From positions 566,156 to 630,155 of the forward strand of contig CAUYUJ010016061.1 of NCBI GenBank assembly GCA_963575745.1: 64,000 nt of DNA, in the 5' to 3' direction. The position numbers and the translations under genes were made by a program. How positions within the stretch are numbered: position 1 is the stretch's first letter; each line of letters begins with the position of its first letter. This DNA comes from Prorocentrum cordatum (lineage: Eukaryota; Sar; Dinophyceae; Prorocentrales; Prorocentraceae). Under the pieces are notes generated by a model that was not told where the DNA came from, did not search any database, and saw only the letters and a list, made by a program, of their open reading frames with translations. Below are positions 44,190-55,307 of the stretch, piece after piece.

Positions 44190-44742
44190 TCTGAGGTAGG
44201 CGTGTGCTCCGAGGTCTCGTTCAAGTCGATCCTCGAGAGCGCCTTCGCGGGCAAGGCCGCCACAAGCCTTGCGAGGAGAGCGAATTATTTCATGCTATTC
44301 CTCTGGTGGGCCCAGCGAGCGGGGCGGACGCGTTCCCCCTCACGGAAGCGTCGGCCTACGACTACGTCGAGGACTTGAGGCGGCAGGGGGCCTTGGCAAC
44401 CCAGGCACAAGGTTTCATGGAGGCGATGCGCTTTCCCCACAGGTCTATCGGCTTGAACTTGGGCGCGGCCAGCAACAGCAGCCGCGCCCACGGCGCTGTG
44501 TTAGGGTGTTGGCAGACGTAGCGCCTTACTCGCCAGGCGCCACCATTGAAAGTATACCACGTGCGCGTTCTGGAGGTGACGGCGCGATTGGCACCGGAGA
44601 GGAGGATGAGAGTGGAAGTTGGCTTACTGTGTTTCTTCGTGCATTCTCGAGGCCGTGCTGGCGACGTCGCCAAATTCCGTTGCGAGCCCACGCTGGATCT
44701 CGTTAACAGCAGCGGCTTCATCGAGACGACGGCGACCGCGGC
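44190..44742. other. Unassigned interval
   Basis: A + frame at 44204-44521 (YFMLFLWW, RAGRTRSPSR in alternative frames) looks ordinary. No recognised domain. Confidence 0.35.
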
Positions 44743-45482
44743 GGGGAGGAGGAGGAGGAGGAGGAGGAGGAGGAGGAGGAGGAGGAGGAGGAGGAGGAGG
44801 AGTAGGAGGGGGAGGGGAGGGGAGGAGGAAGGAGGAGGAGGAGGAGAGGAGGAGGAGGAGGAGGGAGGAGGGAGGAGGAGAGGAGGAGGAGGAGGAGGAG
44901 AGGAGGAGGAGAGGGAGGGAGGAGGAGGAGGAGGAGGAGGAGAGGAGGAGGAGGGAGGGGAGGGAAGGGGGAGGAGAAGAGGGAGGGGGAGGAGGAGGAG
45001 GAGGAGAGAGGAGAGGAGAGGAGCGAGAAGGAGGACGAGGAGAATGGGGAGGAGAAAGAGGAGGAGAGAGAGGAGGAGAAAGAGGAGGAGAAAGAGGATG
45101 AGGAGGAGGAGGGAGGAGGAGGAGTAGAGGGGGAGGGGGAGGGGGAGGGGATGATGTGATGATGATGATGATGATGATGATGAGGGAGAGAGGAGGAGGA
45201 GAGGAGGAGGAGGAGGAGGAGGAGGAGGAGAGAAGGAGGAGGAGGAGGAGGAGAAGGAGAAGGAGGGAGGGACGAGTAGGAGGAGGAGTTGGAGGAGGAG
45301 GAGGAGGAGGAAGGGGGAAGAGGAGGAGGAGGAGGAGGACGAGAAGGAGGACGAGGAGGAGGAGGAGGACGAGGAGGAGGAGGAGGAGGAGGAGGAGAAG
45401 TAGGACGAGGAGGAGGAGGAGGAGGGCGAGGAGGAGAATGGGGAGGAGGAAGAGCAGGAAGAAGAGGAGGAGGGGGAAGGGG
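44743..45482. repeat. GGA microsatellite of ~740 bp
   Basis: GGA with AGAGGA, GGGA and a GATGAT tract at 45150-45183. Opposite-strand frames of over 300 codons are poly-Ser/Leu/Pro artefacts. Confidence 0.97.
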
Positions 45483-45559
45483 ATATTTGCTGGATGCAGT
45501 CTACCACGATGTTGACGATAGTAACAGCAAAGGCAGTGCGCAGATGGGTACGAGACGAT

Positions 45560-45612
45560 GCACATATAGATATAGATATATATATATGTATATAAGTATG
45601 TATATACCGAGC
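45560..45612. repeat. ATAG/TA simple repeat
   Basis: ATATAGATATAGATATATAT followed by GTATATAAGTATGTATATA. AT-only patch just 5' of the LINE relic. Confidence 0.9.
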
Positions 45613-45779
45613 ACTGGTTTACGACGTCTCACTTCAATGAGCCGGCTCCAGATTGCAGAGCTTGCGTTTCTTCTGGTAGGCCCCCAAGGGGGCTTGTATC
45701 CAATGCCCGAGAGTTGGGCTTGGTGTTTCAAGCCAGCGAGTCGGGGTGTGCGTGTGTATGTCTACGTCGAAGGCAGCAG

Positions 45780-48068
45780 TGGTGATGTCAAGGCAGCCTT
45801 CAGGCTTTTCCAGATACCAGCCAAGAACCACATGCGCAATTTGGGACACGAGTTGTATGGAGCAGTTAATAAGCGCAGAGTTGCGAGGCAGAGATTCAAA
45901 GTGCTCAGGACCAGGTTGAAGCGAGTTCAACAGTTCAAGAAGACGGTCCGTTCGAAAGTTACGAGGATCTGGCGTATTGGGCTTCTGCCGTCCGTTAGTC
46001 ATCGGGCAAGGAGCGCACGGACATGAGGCAAGTGGCTGCGGTCATGTGGATATCCGAGGGGGGGGCGGCCAGCAGCACGCTATGTTTGGCGACGCAGCGT
46101 GATGCATAGTACGATCCTGTCTTTGAAGCTACTACCGTGCTTGTGCTCTCTTACTATCGTATGGTGTGGGAGCAGCTTATCAGTTTAGGCCGGTTGGAAC
46201 GAGCATGGTGGGCTTTGGGATGGGAGAATTTCACATGGTCGCAAGAACGGGGGCCGAGTGTGGTGGTCAAGTTATCGCTTCTGCGAGTGCGCTGGCGTCA
46301 GTAATCATCCTCGGTGGTCTTGGGTGACCAGGGGGCTCGCTGGTCCTTGCGGAGAACACCACCCATTGCGTGATCTATTTTGGGCTAGATTTCAAAAGGA
46401 GGCAAATGGCGCACATCGTTTTTCACCATTCTCAAACTGACGAATGTACGGTGCTGTGGGCGAGAGGTCTCAAGGCATGCTTGGGGTGACTAAAAGCTAC
46501 GTCGGTCAACTCGTAAGCTGCAGGGGCGGTGCGTGCGCTATGGTCTTGGTTTTTGTTGACGAAGGTCAAGCTCTTCGCTCGCAACAATACGGATGATACG
46601 CTTTGTCGGGGATGTCGCGGCGATGGCGAAACCATTGGCCACGTTTGTTTCAAGCGTGATGTTGTTCAACAGTGGTTGGGTGGAGGTGAGGGCGAACACC
46701 AAATGCCCGATTAGTTCGTTAAGCTTCGCGATGCTGGACATCAGCACGGCACGGTTCAACGTCCTTGTGTCATTGATGAACGTTTCGAGGTAGCGTTGGC
46801 ATCCCACACTTGCCAGGGGTGACCGAGTACACGGCGGAGGACCCTACGCAATGTTTCTGGAGTGATTGGAGCCGTTCGTCCGTGTGTTGGCCAACTGTCG
46901 TGTTAATTGACGGGTATGCGATTCCTTCGAGCATACCCGGGCTGACGCGTTGCGGATGGGCATGTGTGTTGATGTCCGTGGACATCCAGCGAGGGCGGTA
47001 TTTAGTGGTCTTCTTGGGGTACAACAAACGATTAGAACTGCTGGGCGTCATTGTGTACCTCAAGTTCTGCTGCACTTCCCTTGTATGGAATTGGTGGTTA
47101 CTCGTTTGGTGGCTCTTGCCTTGGAAGGCTTTAAATGAGATGTTGTTGATACTGTGACAGGGACACGGCATGTGGATGAGTGGCGCGCAATTCAAGCTGA
47201 AGCCAAAGTAAGGAACAAAAACCGCTGAAGTTGGCTAGGTGTCCGTCGCATCTCGAGTGGGACGAAGTTGCGGCAGGTCTGGCACCACGCGTGGCTAACT
47301 ACGAACGGGTTTGGGGAAGCGTATGTGCAGATTGCTTTGCGAAGTCAGGTGCTCATCTTATTGGTTACGCTGGAGGCTATGACGATTGGTTCCAGCACGC
47401 ACTGTCGCAAGCTAAGCTGATGGGCGGATATCTTGAGTTCACGTTATGCCGTCGTTTCCAGCACCAGCCGCGGGATGATGCGACGCGGCCTGGCACACCG
47501 CGGCGGAAGAACGTGCCGCAAGTCACGGCGTTCGAGCATGAATTTTGGTGGTCTGAGATGAGGCAAGAGTGGAGATGCAGGGCATGCGGCGTTATGGCAC
47601 GCACGAGCAGTCATCTCAACAACCTCTGCTGGGTCATGGAATCATCGAGTGCTTTCCCAGTTGCAGCGGCTACAATCTTACATGTCCTTTGGCACGCGCA
47701 AAAATCTGACGTTTCAGCTTACGCGCACCGAGGCATGTCAGATTGCAGTCACGGGTGCTGACGAGGACGCTTGTGAGTGGCCTGAAGTAACGGTGGTTGC
47801 TTCCTCTGCGGCACCACAGCTGACCGCTCACTGGTTTTTCCTTGGTCAGGGGCACACGCGGCAATGGGGGGGTCTTGCGTGTAGATGTACGAGGAGTGCG
47901 CGGTCGAGCACTGATGTCACGCAGAAGGTGTTCAAGCTTGAAAAAGTTTGTCCTGGCGCGGCACAAGATCCTGCGACACGTAAGAATCAGGTGAAGTTCG
48001 TTCTGCGTCTCACCATTCCCAGGTCTTTTGAGTTTCTCGCAGACGCCGAGGCGCAGATGAGACAGTAA
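45780..48068 (+). pseudogene. Heavily decayed LINE relic: RT thumb, finger, RNase H, C-terminal zinc segments
   Basis: The frame ending at 46026 gives HMRNLGHELYGAVNKRRVAR and VTRIWRIGLLPSVSH. It continues out of phase as YDPVFEATTVLVLSYYRMVW and LGRLERAWWALGWENF, the region after the RT palm. A finger DTLCRGCRGDGETIGHVCF follows near 46600. RNase H begins VVLIDGYAIP (Asp 46909) and GLTRCGWACVL, is phase-shifted at GLLGVQQTIRTAG (the Glu is gone), and ends CPSHLEWDEVAAGL and CADCFAKSGAHL (Asp 47330). C-terminal zinc segments: WRCRACGVMAR (Cys 47576, 47585) and, shifted, GLACRCTRSARSS to about 47925. Same family type as 40775-42144 but much older. AT content is higher than in the surroundings. 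Confidence 0.68.
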
Positions 48069-48737
48069 TGTCCAGCTCCTGGGGAAGCCCCCTAGTAGGG
48101 AACACGCCAGGCAAAGTGTCGCCACGTCGAACTGGAAGGCCCGAGGAAGCCCCCGAGAGGAGAAAGAACCTCGGGTCAGGTGTTGTTTGGGGATGGTTGC
48201 TTATCCACGGCACGGCGTTTCTCCACGTCTTGGGAGTTGGAGTATGTTGTGGCGCCGCTCCTGGGAGGAACCGCGTTCATGGTATGATTTTCTGCCCCGG
48301 AAGCGGTGGCAGTCTATGTTACGTGCGTCATGAACGGCCTCGGTTGGTGTGTTGAGTGCCTCTGTGTTGCGAGGTGTCTTGTTGGAATATGGTTTGCTGT
48401 TCGATGGTGGCGCAGTCTTGGCAGGTACTTATGAGTGCTGTCTTCGGCAGGTGATCATATTGGTTGCAATGGCTGTCTTGAGCGTGCTTACTTCAAGTGC
48501 TGCGAGTTCGTGAAAGTCGTTGGCGCAGTCTTGGAAGTGTCCGGATATTCGTATTGGTGATCGTTGTTCATTGGCTGTCTTGATGGGGCATACTTCGAGT
48601 TCCGCGATTTCGTGGGGGTTGTCGCGGCCCTCTGACGCCGTCGCGGCGCGGGCCGCGGTCTCGCGCGGCGGACTGGGATCGAGCGGCGTCCGCTGGCTTC
48701 GTGCTGGCGGCCGCCCATAGGATGCTACTGACGCTAA
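48069..48737. other. Unassigned interval
   Basis: 48485-48615 contains an imperfect duplication (CTTACTTCAAGTGCTGCGAG at about 48488, CATACTTCGAGTTCCGCGAT at about 48590, with GTCTTGA and TTGG words before each). No gene recognised. Confidence 0.5.
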
Positions 48738-48815
48738 GGAGGAGGAGGAGGAGGAGGAGGAGGAGGAGGAGGAGGACGACGACGACGACGAGGAGGACGA
48801 GGAGGGGCGCCGGGC
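48738..48815. repeat. GGA then GAC microsatellite
   Basis: GGA to about 48773, GAC to 48790, then GGACGAGG. 48816-48966 is unassigned GC-rich DNA. Confidence 0.94.
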
Positions 48816-48966
48816 CAGCCGCAGGGGGCGGCGGGGCCAGGACGCGGTGGCCTTCGGCTCCCGGCAGAAGGCCGCCGCCGCGACGGAGCGCCTGGAGAAC
48901 ATCCTCCGGGTGGCCGCCCGGGAGCGCCAGGGCAACGCGCTGCTGGGCTTGCCCCGCCTGCTCTCT

Positions 48967-49177
48967 ATCGGCGAAACATACGAGTCGTCGAGTGCGCCAG
49001 AACTCGGGTTCGCCTACGCTTCTCGACGAGCCCTCCCTAGATTTTGACGGTCCCGTTTCCGTAGGATGTCTGCAGCGGGAGCTCGCGTCAAATTTCAGAT
49101 TGGGTGTCGTAACTTTGCTGACGGCCCCGTCAGGCCAACCCGAGACCCCGAACCCGAGTCTTACGTCTCCCCGATTT
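48967..49177. mobile_element. Family K copy 2: 211 bp, left end degenerate
   Basis: The right end GAGTCTTACGTCTCCCCGAT is well kept; the left end ATCGGCGAAACATACGAGTC is degraded. It shares GGATGTCTGCAGCGGGAG, ACTCGGGTTCGCC and ATTTTGACG with 3229-3441, and the length is within 2 bp. Confidence 0.82.
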
Positions 49178-49179
49178 TA

Positions 49180-49386
49180 CGCCTCCCAGATGGGATCCGA
49201 GCAGATAGGGTCAGAGGATCGCGCCGCATCGCCGATGCATCGGCGATGCATTTGCAATGTATCGGCAATGCATCGGCAATGCATCGGCGACGTGGAGCTA
49301 GAATTTCTCCACGCCGATACGGCGCCGATGCGTCGCCGACGTCGCGATCCTCCGACCCCATCTGCTCGGACCCCACCTGGGAAGCC
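49180..49386. mobile_element. Family B copy 5: 207 bp with expanded centre
   Basis: CGCCTCCCAGATGGGATCCG at the left; CCGACCCCATCTGCTCGG and GGGAAGCC at the right. The left arm carries extra GCATCGGCAATGCATCGGCA-type units. It starts 3 bp after the end of family K copy 2. Confidence 0.86.
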
Positions 49387-49427
49387 TCTATGCTCGGGGC
49401 CCGGTCCCAGGCTTGCTCGCGTCGTAA

Positions 49428-50590
49428 AAGCCTGGCGAAGGACCCAACCATATGCAGTTGTGAATACCGTCGTTGTTAGTATCGCCTTCGGTGGATCTCC
49501 TTATGGTGCCACGAAGCGCGTGAAGAGTGTGCCGAAATGGGGCGGGGCCGCCATGCGGGCGCTGCTACTGGGGCCTGATGTAGAGCCCCTTTATGGGTCC
49601 ACAAAGATTGTGAATGATGTACTGAAATGGGGCGGGGACGCCACTGGGACCTCAGGTGGAGCTCCCTATGGGGCCACGGAACGTGTGAGGGGTGTGCCAA
49701 AATGGAGTTGCGCCGCCAAGCGGACTGCGCCACTGGGACCTTAGGTGGAGCTCCCTATGGGGCCACGGAACGTGTGAGGGGTGTGCCAAAATGGGGCTGC
49801 GCCGCCATACGGACTGCGCCACTGGGACCTTAGATGGAGCTCCCTATGGGGCCACGAAACGTGTGAGGGGTGTGCCGAAATGGGGCTGCGCCGCCATGCG
49901 GATTGCGCCACTGGGACCTCAGGTGGAGCTCCCTAGGGGGCCACGAAACGTGTGAGGTGTGTGCCAAATTGGGGCGGCGCCGCCATGCGAATTGCGCCAC
50001 TGGGACCTCAGGTGGAGCTCCCTATGGTGCCACGGAACTTGTGAGGGGTGTGCCAAAATGGGGTTGCGCCGCCAAGCGGACTGCGGCGACACTGGGACCT
50101 TAGGTGGAGCTCCTTGTGGGGTCACGAAACGTGTGAGGGGTGTGCCAAAATGCGGCGGCGCCGCCATGCGAATTGCGCCACTGGGACCTCAGGTGGAGCT
50201 CCCTATGGGCCACGAAGCGTGTAAGGGGTATGCCAAAATGGGGCTGCGCCGCCATGCGGACTGCGCCACTGCGACCTCAGGTGGAGCTCCCTATGGGGCC
50301 ACGGAACGTGTGAGAGGTGTGCCAAAATGGGACTGCGCCGCCATGCGGACTGCGCCACTGGGACCTTAGGTGGAGCTCCCTATGGGGTCACGAAACGTGT
50401 GAGGGGTGTGCCAAAATGGGGCGACGCCGCCAAGCGGACTGCGGCGCCATTGGGACCTTAGGTGGAGCTCCCTATGGGGCCACGAGACGTGTGAGGGGTG
50501 TGCCAAAATTGGGCTGCGCCGCCGTGCGGACTGCGCCACTGGGACCTCAGGTGGAGCTCCCTACGGGGCCACGAAACGTGTGAGGGGTGT
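49428..50590. repeat. 89-bp satellite, array 1 (about 12 units)
   Basis: Unit built on GGTGGAGCTCCCTATGGGGC, CACGAAACGTGTGAGGGGTG, TGCCAAAATGGGGCTGCGCC and GCCATGCGGACTGCGCCACT; period 89 bp with occasional 92. The edge AGCCTGGCGAAGGACCCAAC then CATATGCAGTTG (49428-49460) precedes it. Because 89 is not a multiple of three, each unit opens a short frame in a different phase. Confidence 0.95.
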
Positions 50591-50664
50591 GACGAAGACG
50601 ATGACGATGATGGTGATGATGACGATCATGGTGATCATGACGGTCATGATGATGATAATGTTGT

Positions 50665-50705
<41 letters not shown>

Positions 50706-51260
50706 GTGATGGTGATGGTGATGGTGATGGTGATGGTGATGGTGATGATGATGATGATGATGTTGGTGATGGTGATGGTGATGTTGATGACGATGAGGAT
50801 GATGATCTGGTGATGTTGATGTTGGTAATGATGATGGTGATGATGATCATGAGCATGATCATGATGGTGGTGATGTTGATAATGGCGACCAGGATGTCAA
50901 TGATGGAAATGACGACGATCACGATGACGATGACGATGATGTTGATGATGGTTTTGATGATGATGGTGATGATGATGATGATGATGATGGTGGTGGTGAT
51001 GATGTTGATGATGATATGATGATGGTGTTGATGTTGGTAATGATGATGCTGATGGTGATGATGATGGTGGTGGTGATGATAATGATGTTGATAATGACGA
51101 TGATGAGATGATGATGGTGGTGATGATAATGGTGGTAACGATGATGACGATCGTGACGATGATGCTGATGATGACGACCGTGATGATGGTGATGATGATG
51201 AAGATGACGACGATCACGATGATGATGACGATGACGATGATGTTGATGATGATTATGATT

Positions 51261-51314
<54 letters not shown>

Positions 51315-51327
51315 CTGATGCTGGTGC

Positions 51328-51388
<61 letters not shown>

Positions 51389-51395
51389 GATGATT
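50591..51395. repeat. GAT microsatellite of ~800 bp
   Basis: GAT with GGT, GTT and GAC variants, a GATGGT hexamer run at about 50700-50745, and a purer tract at 51260-51390. It begins exactly at a GGTGTG of the satellite. Confidence 0.97.
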
Positions 51396-51699
51396 GGGGA
51401 GAGGGAGGGAGGAGGCGGAGGAGGAGGAGGAGGAGGAGGAGGAGGGACGCGCGGCGCTGTTTCTTCAAAACGAGGACCCAGCAACACAGGACGGTTGGGA
51501 CAAAAATCACTGCGGGAGGTTTCTGGCCATCTTCAGCCTCTGGGACTCCCCGCCTCGGGATGCGAAGCCAGTCCCGGGGAAAGGGTCGAAATTTCCCACG
51601 ACCCCGTACCGAAAACTATATCACCAGAGTTCCCCACATAAGGATGTTACGGGTTTGGCGGGATCAACGGGGCACGAAAGTAGCAAGAAGACAAAGAAA
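51396..51699. repeat. GGA tract and lead-out segment, copy 1
   Basis: GGA at 51402-51443, then GCGCGGCGCTGTTTCTTC, AAAACGAGGACCCAGCAACA and CAGGACGGTTGGGA. The same order follows array 2 at 53215-53295 and 53340-53430. 51510-51699 is unassigned. Confidence 0.85.
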
Positions 51700-53178
51700 A
51701 TAGCTTGGCGAAAGACCCAACCATACGCAGTTGAGAATACCGCAATTGTGAATACCATCTTCGCCCACGCTCCCTATGTGGCCACGGCTTCCCGCCGGAG
51801 CCCGACAAGCTCAGGGACACGTTCGCGGCCGTCTTCGCGGGCGCCGACGACGACAAGGACGGCGCCCCCCTGACCGAGGAGCAGAAGCAGGAGAGGGTTC
51901 TGAGAGCCATGAGGGAAGCTGCCACTGGCGCCTTCGGTGGAGCTCCTATGGGGCCAGGATCCTCGTGAGGGGTGTGCCAAAATGGCCCGAGGCCGCTATA
52001 CGAACCCTGCCGCTGGGGCCTTCGGTGGAGCTCCATATGGGGCCACTATAGGGTGTGCCGACATGGCCCGGGGCCGCCATGCGAACCTTGCCACCGGCGC
52101 TTTCGGTGGAACTATTATGGGGCCACGATCTTCGCGAAGGGCGTGCCGACATGGCCCGAGGCCGCCATGCGAACCTGACCACTGGCGCCTTCCGCGGAGC
52201 TCCCTATGGGGCCACGATCCCCATGAGGGGTGTGCCGAAATAGCCCGAGGCCGCCCCGCGAACCCTGCCTCTGGCGCCTTCGATCCTCGTGAGGGGTGTG
52301 CCGAAATGGCCCGAGACCGCTACGCGAACCCTGCCACTGGGGCCTTCGGCGGAGCTCCCTATGGGGCCACGATCCTCGTGAAGGGCGTGTCGACATGGCC
52401 CGAGGCCGCCACGCGAGCTCCGCCACTGGGACCTTCGGGGGAGTTCCCTATGGGGCCACGAAACGTGTGAGGGGTGTGCCGAAATGGCCCGAGGCCGCCA
52501 TGCGAGTTCCACCATTGGGACCTTAGGTGGAGCTCCCTATGGGGCCACGAAACGTGTGAGGGGTGGGCCTAAATGGCCCGAACCGCCATGCGAGTTCGGC
52601 CACTGGGACCTTAGGCCCTTATGGGGTCACGAAACGCGCGAGGGGTGTTCCGAAATGGCCCCAGGCCGCCATGCGAGTTCCGCCACTGGGACTTTAGGTG
52701 GAGCCACGAAGCGTGTGAGGGGTGTGCCGAAATGGCCCGAGGCCGCCATGCGAGTTCGAACAGCGGGACATTCGGCGGAGCTCCCTATGGGGCCACGAAA
52801 CGTGTGAGGGGTGGGCCGAAATGACCCGCGGCCGCCATGCGAGTTCGGCCACTGGGACCTTAGGTGGAGCTCCTTATGGGGCCACGAAACGTGTGAGGGG
52901 TGTGCCGACATGGCCCGAGGCCGCCATGCGAGTTCGGCCACTGGGACCTTAGGTGGAGCTCCTTATGGGGCCACGAAACGTGTGAGGGGTGTGCCGACAT
53001 GGCCCGAGGCCGCCATGCGAGTTCCGCCACTGGGACCTTAGGTGGAGCTCCTTATGGGGCCACGAAGCGTGTGAGGGGTGTGCCGACATGGCCCGAGGCC
53101 GCCATGCGAATTCCGCCATTGGGACCTCAAGTGGAGCTCCCTGTGGGGCCACGAAACGTGTGAGGGGTGTGCCGACAG
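51700..53178. repeat. 89-bp satellite, array 2 (about 14 units, two subtypes)
   Basis: The edge AGCTTGGCGAAAGACCCAAC (about 51702) matches that of array 1, followed by ~150 bp of GC-rich insert (51785-51920). The first half uses GGGGCCACGATCCTCGTGAG units and the second half GGGGCCACGAAACGTGTGAG units as in array 1. All carry GTGCCGAAATGGCCCGAGGC where array 1 has AAAATGGGGC. The last four units are nearly identical. Confidence 0.94.
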
Positions 53179-53445
53179 AGAGACATGCGGAGGGCAGAGG
53201 CAACGAGGGGAGGAGGGAGGAGGAGGCGAGGAGGAACGCGGGGCGCCGTCTCTTCAAAACGAAAATCCAACACCACAGGATGGTTGGGAACGAAACCGAA
53301 CACCACAGGATGGTTGGGGAGAAGGAGGGGGGCAGCGGGAGGAGAAGGAAGGAAGGAAGGAAGGAAGGAAGGAGGACGAGGGCGCTGTCTCTTCAAAACG
53401 AGGACCCAACACCACAGGATGGCTGGAACAAAAAAGCCCCTGCCG
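53179..53445. repeat. Lead-out segment, two further copies, with GGAA repeat
   Basis: TCTTCAAAACGAAAATCCAA, then CACCACAGGATGGTTGGG (twice) at 53251-53320; a GGAA/AAGG tract at 53343-53372; then TCTTCAAAACGAGGACCCAA, CACCACAGGATGGCTGG at 53390-53426. Confidence 0.85.
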
Positions 53446-53551
53446 TGCATAGATCATCCTGGAACGGCCGACGAAGGCGAGATTCTCGCCTTCGTGTTCA
53501 TCCTGGAACGGCCGACGAAGGCGAGATTCTGCCGTGCATAGATCATCCTGG
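53446..53551. repeat. Interlocked direct and inverted repeats
   Basis: CATCCTGGAACGGCCGACGA and GGCGAGATTCT occur twice (about 53455 and 53502), GTGCATAGATCATCCTGGAA twice (about 53443 and 53533), and CGAAGGCGAGATTCTCGCCTTCG forms a short hairpin in two overlapping pieces (about 53473-53495). Confidence 0.88.
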
Positions 53552-53624
53552 AACAACCATCCTCCCTTCCATGCTCCTTCCCCTTCTCAGAAGGGGAAGG
53601 AGCATGGAAGGGAGGATGGTTGTT
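53552..53624. repeat. 73-bp perfect palindrome (36-bp arms, 1-base spacer)
   Basis: 53552-53587 and 53589-53624 are exact reverse complements around C53588, base by base as read. The arms contain CATCCTCCCTTCCATGCTCC. Perfect identity implies recent origin or ongoing correction between arms. Confidence 0.95.
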
Positions 53625-53679
53625 CAGGACGCACCCCCTTCCTTCTGTATAGCACGGCGAACACCTCGTAAATAGTAAG

Positions 53680-54925
53680 GCGCTTCGATACCTTCATCGC
53701 TCTGACGGGGCCTCCCTGGAGGGGTGGGAGGGAGGGACGCGAAACCTTGCAAATTGTATGGTTTTCCGATGCCCTCCTCGCTCCCGGCGGGGCCTCCTTG
53801 GAGGGGTGGGTGGGGCACGAAGCCTTGGAAATAGCATGGCATTCCGATGCCCTCCTCGCTCTGGCGGGCCTCCCTGGAGGGGTGGGTGGGGCAGGCAGCT
53901 TGGTAAATAGTATGGTATTCCGAGATCCTCCGCACTGTGGCGGGGCGTCCTCGGAGAGGTGGGTGGGGCAGGAACGTTGTAAACAGCGTTCATATTCCGA
54001 CACCATCCTCGCTCATGGCGGGGCCTCCTTGGAGGGATGGGAGGGTCAGGAAGTTTGGTAAATAGTGTGGCTTTCCGATACCATCCTCGCTCCGTCGGGG
54101 TCTCCTTGATTAAGTGGAAGGGGTGCGAAACTTTGTAAACAGTATGGTATGATCATACCCTCCTCGCTCCTGGCGGGGCCTCCTTGGAGGGGTGGGTGGG
54201 GCACGAAGCCTTGGAAATAGTATGGTATTCCGATACCCTCCTCGCTCTGGTGGGACCTCCCTGGCGGGATGGGAGGGGCAGGAAACTTTGCAATTTCAAA
54301 TGGTATTCCGATACCCTCTTCGCTCTGGCGCGGCCTCCCTGGAGGGGTGAGAGGAGCAGGAAGTTTTGGAAATGATGTGGCACTCCGAAACCCTCCTCGC
54401 TCTGGTGGGGCCTCTTTGGAGGGATGGGAGGGGCAGGAAACTTTGCAAATAATATGGCATTATGATACCCTCCTCGCTCTGGCGGGGCGTCTCTGGACGG
54501 ATGGGAGGGGCAGGAAGCCTTGCAAATAAGATGGCATTCCAGTACCTTCCTCGCTCTGGCGGGGCCTCCTTGGAGAGGCAGGAGGGGCGCGAAACTTTTG
54601 CAAATAATATAACATTCGGCGTCCATCCTCGCTCAGGCGGGGCCTCCCTGGAGGGGTGGGAGGGGCAGGAAACTTCGTAAATATTATAGTATGGTATTCC
54701 GATACCCTCCTCGCTCCAGCCGGGCCTCCTTGGAGGGGTGGATGGGGCACGAAGTTGTGGAAATAGTATGGCATTCCGACATCATCTTCTCTCTCTTTGG
54801 CGGGGCCTCCTTGGAGGGGTTGGTTGGAGGGGCAAACTTTGTGAATAGTATGGTATTCCGATGCCCTCCTCGCTCTGGCGGGGCCTCCCTGGAGGGGTGG
54901 GATGGGCAGGAAGTTTTGCAAGTTG
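53680..54925. repeat. 78-bp satellite, about 16 units
   Basis: CCCTCCTCGCTCTGGCGGGG, CCTCCCTGGAGGGGTGGGAG, GGGCAGGAA, then CTTTGCAAATAGTATGGCAT and TCCGATA. Spacing is about 76-83 bp. Some units read GTGGGTGGGGCACGAAGCC, giving two interspersed subtypes. Confidence 0.95.
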
Positions 54926-54971
54926 TGTAGTAATAGGGAGCGGTCGTGGAAGGGGAAGGGGAAGGCAGAGG

Positions 54972-55032
54972 TGGGAGGAGGAGGAGGAGGAGGAGGAGGA
55001 GGAGGAGGAGGAGGAGGAGGAGGAGGAGGAGA
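54972..55032. repeat. GGA microsatellite
   Basis: Near-pure GGA of ~55 bp. Confidence 0.97.
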
Positions 55033-55093
55033 GTGCGTTCTGGGAAAACAAGAACCTCATTCAGCATGCGTGGAAAAACAGGACGGCACGTGT

Positions 55094-55300
55094 CTGGGCT
55101 TCGATCCAGTCGGTCCGAGTCGATGTCGGCTCCGGCCGGCTCGATCCGACCCCGAAATCTTCCGACGACGCGTCTCATAGCCCGAGGCTCGCACCTGGCG
55201 CCGTTGCGCATCCTCTGGCGCGGCCAGTGCGGTGCGACTCGCTTCCGGCTCCCCAGCCGTTGCGGCCCGATTCGATGCCCCCTCCAAACCGCTCCGACCG
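55094..55300. repeat. Family H copy 1
   Basis: CGGTCCGAGTCGATGTCGGC, GGCCGGCTCGATCCGA, GTTGCGCATCCTCTGGCGCG and GTTGCGGCCCGATTCGATGC occur in the same order as at 58976-59160 (CGATGTCGG/CGACATCGGC, TGTGCATCCTGGCGCAG, GATGCGGCCCGATTCGG). Confidence 0.7.
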
Positions 55301-55307
55301 CCCGACT

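Noticed and set aside
45560-45612. TATA-like promoter for the downstream LINE relic
   Set aside because: It is a simple ATAG/TA repeat, and the downstream element is a 5'-truncated relic.
49428-53178. CRISPR-like array (regular 89-bp repeats)
   Set aside because: There are no constant repeats separated by unique spacers; the entire unit is repeated, and no cas genes exist in this eukaryotic window.
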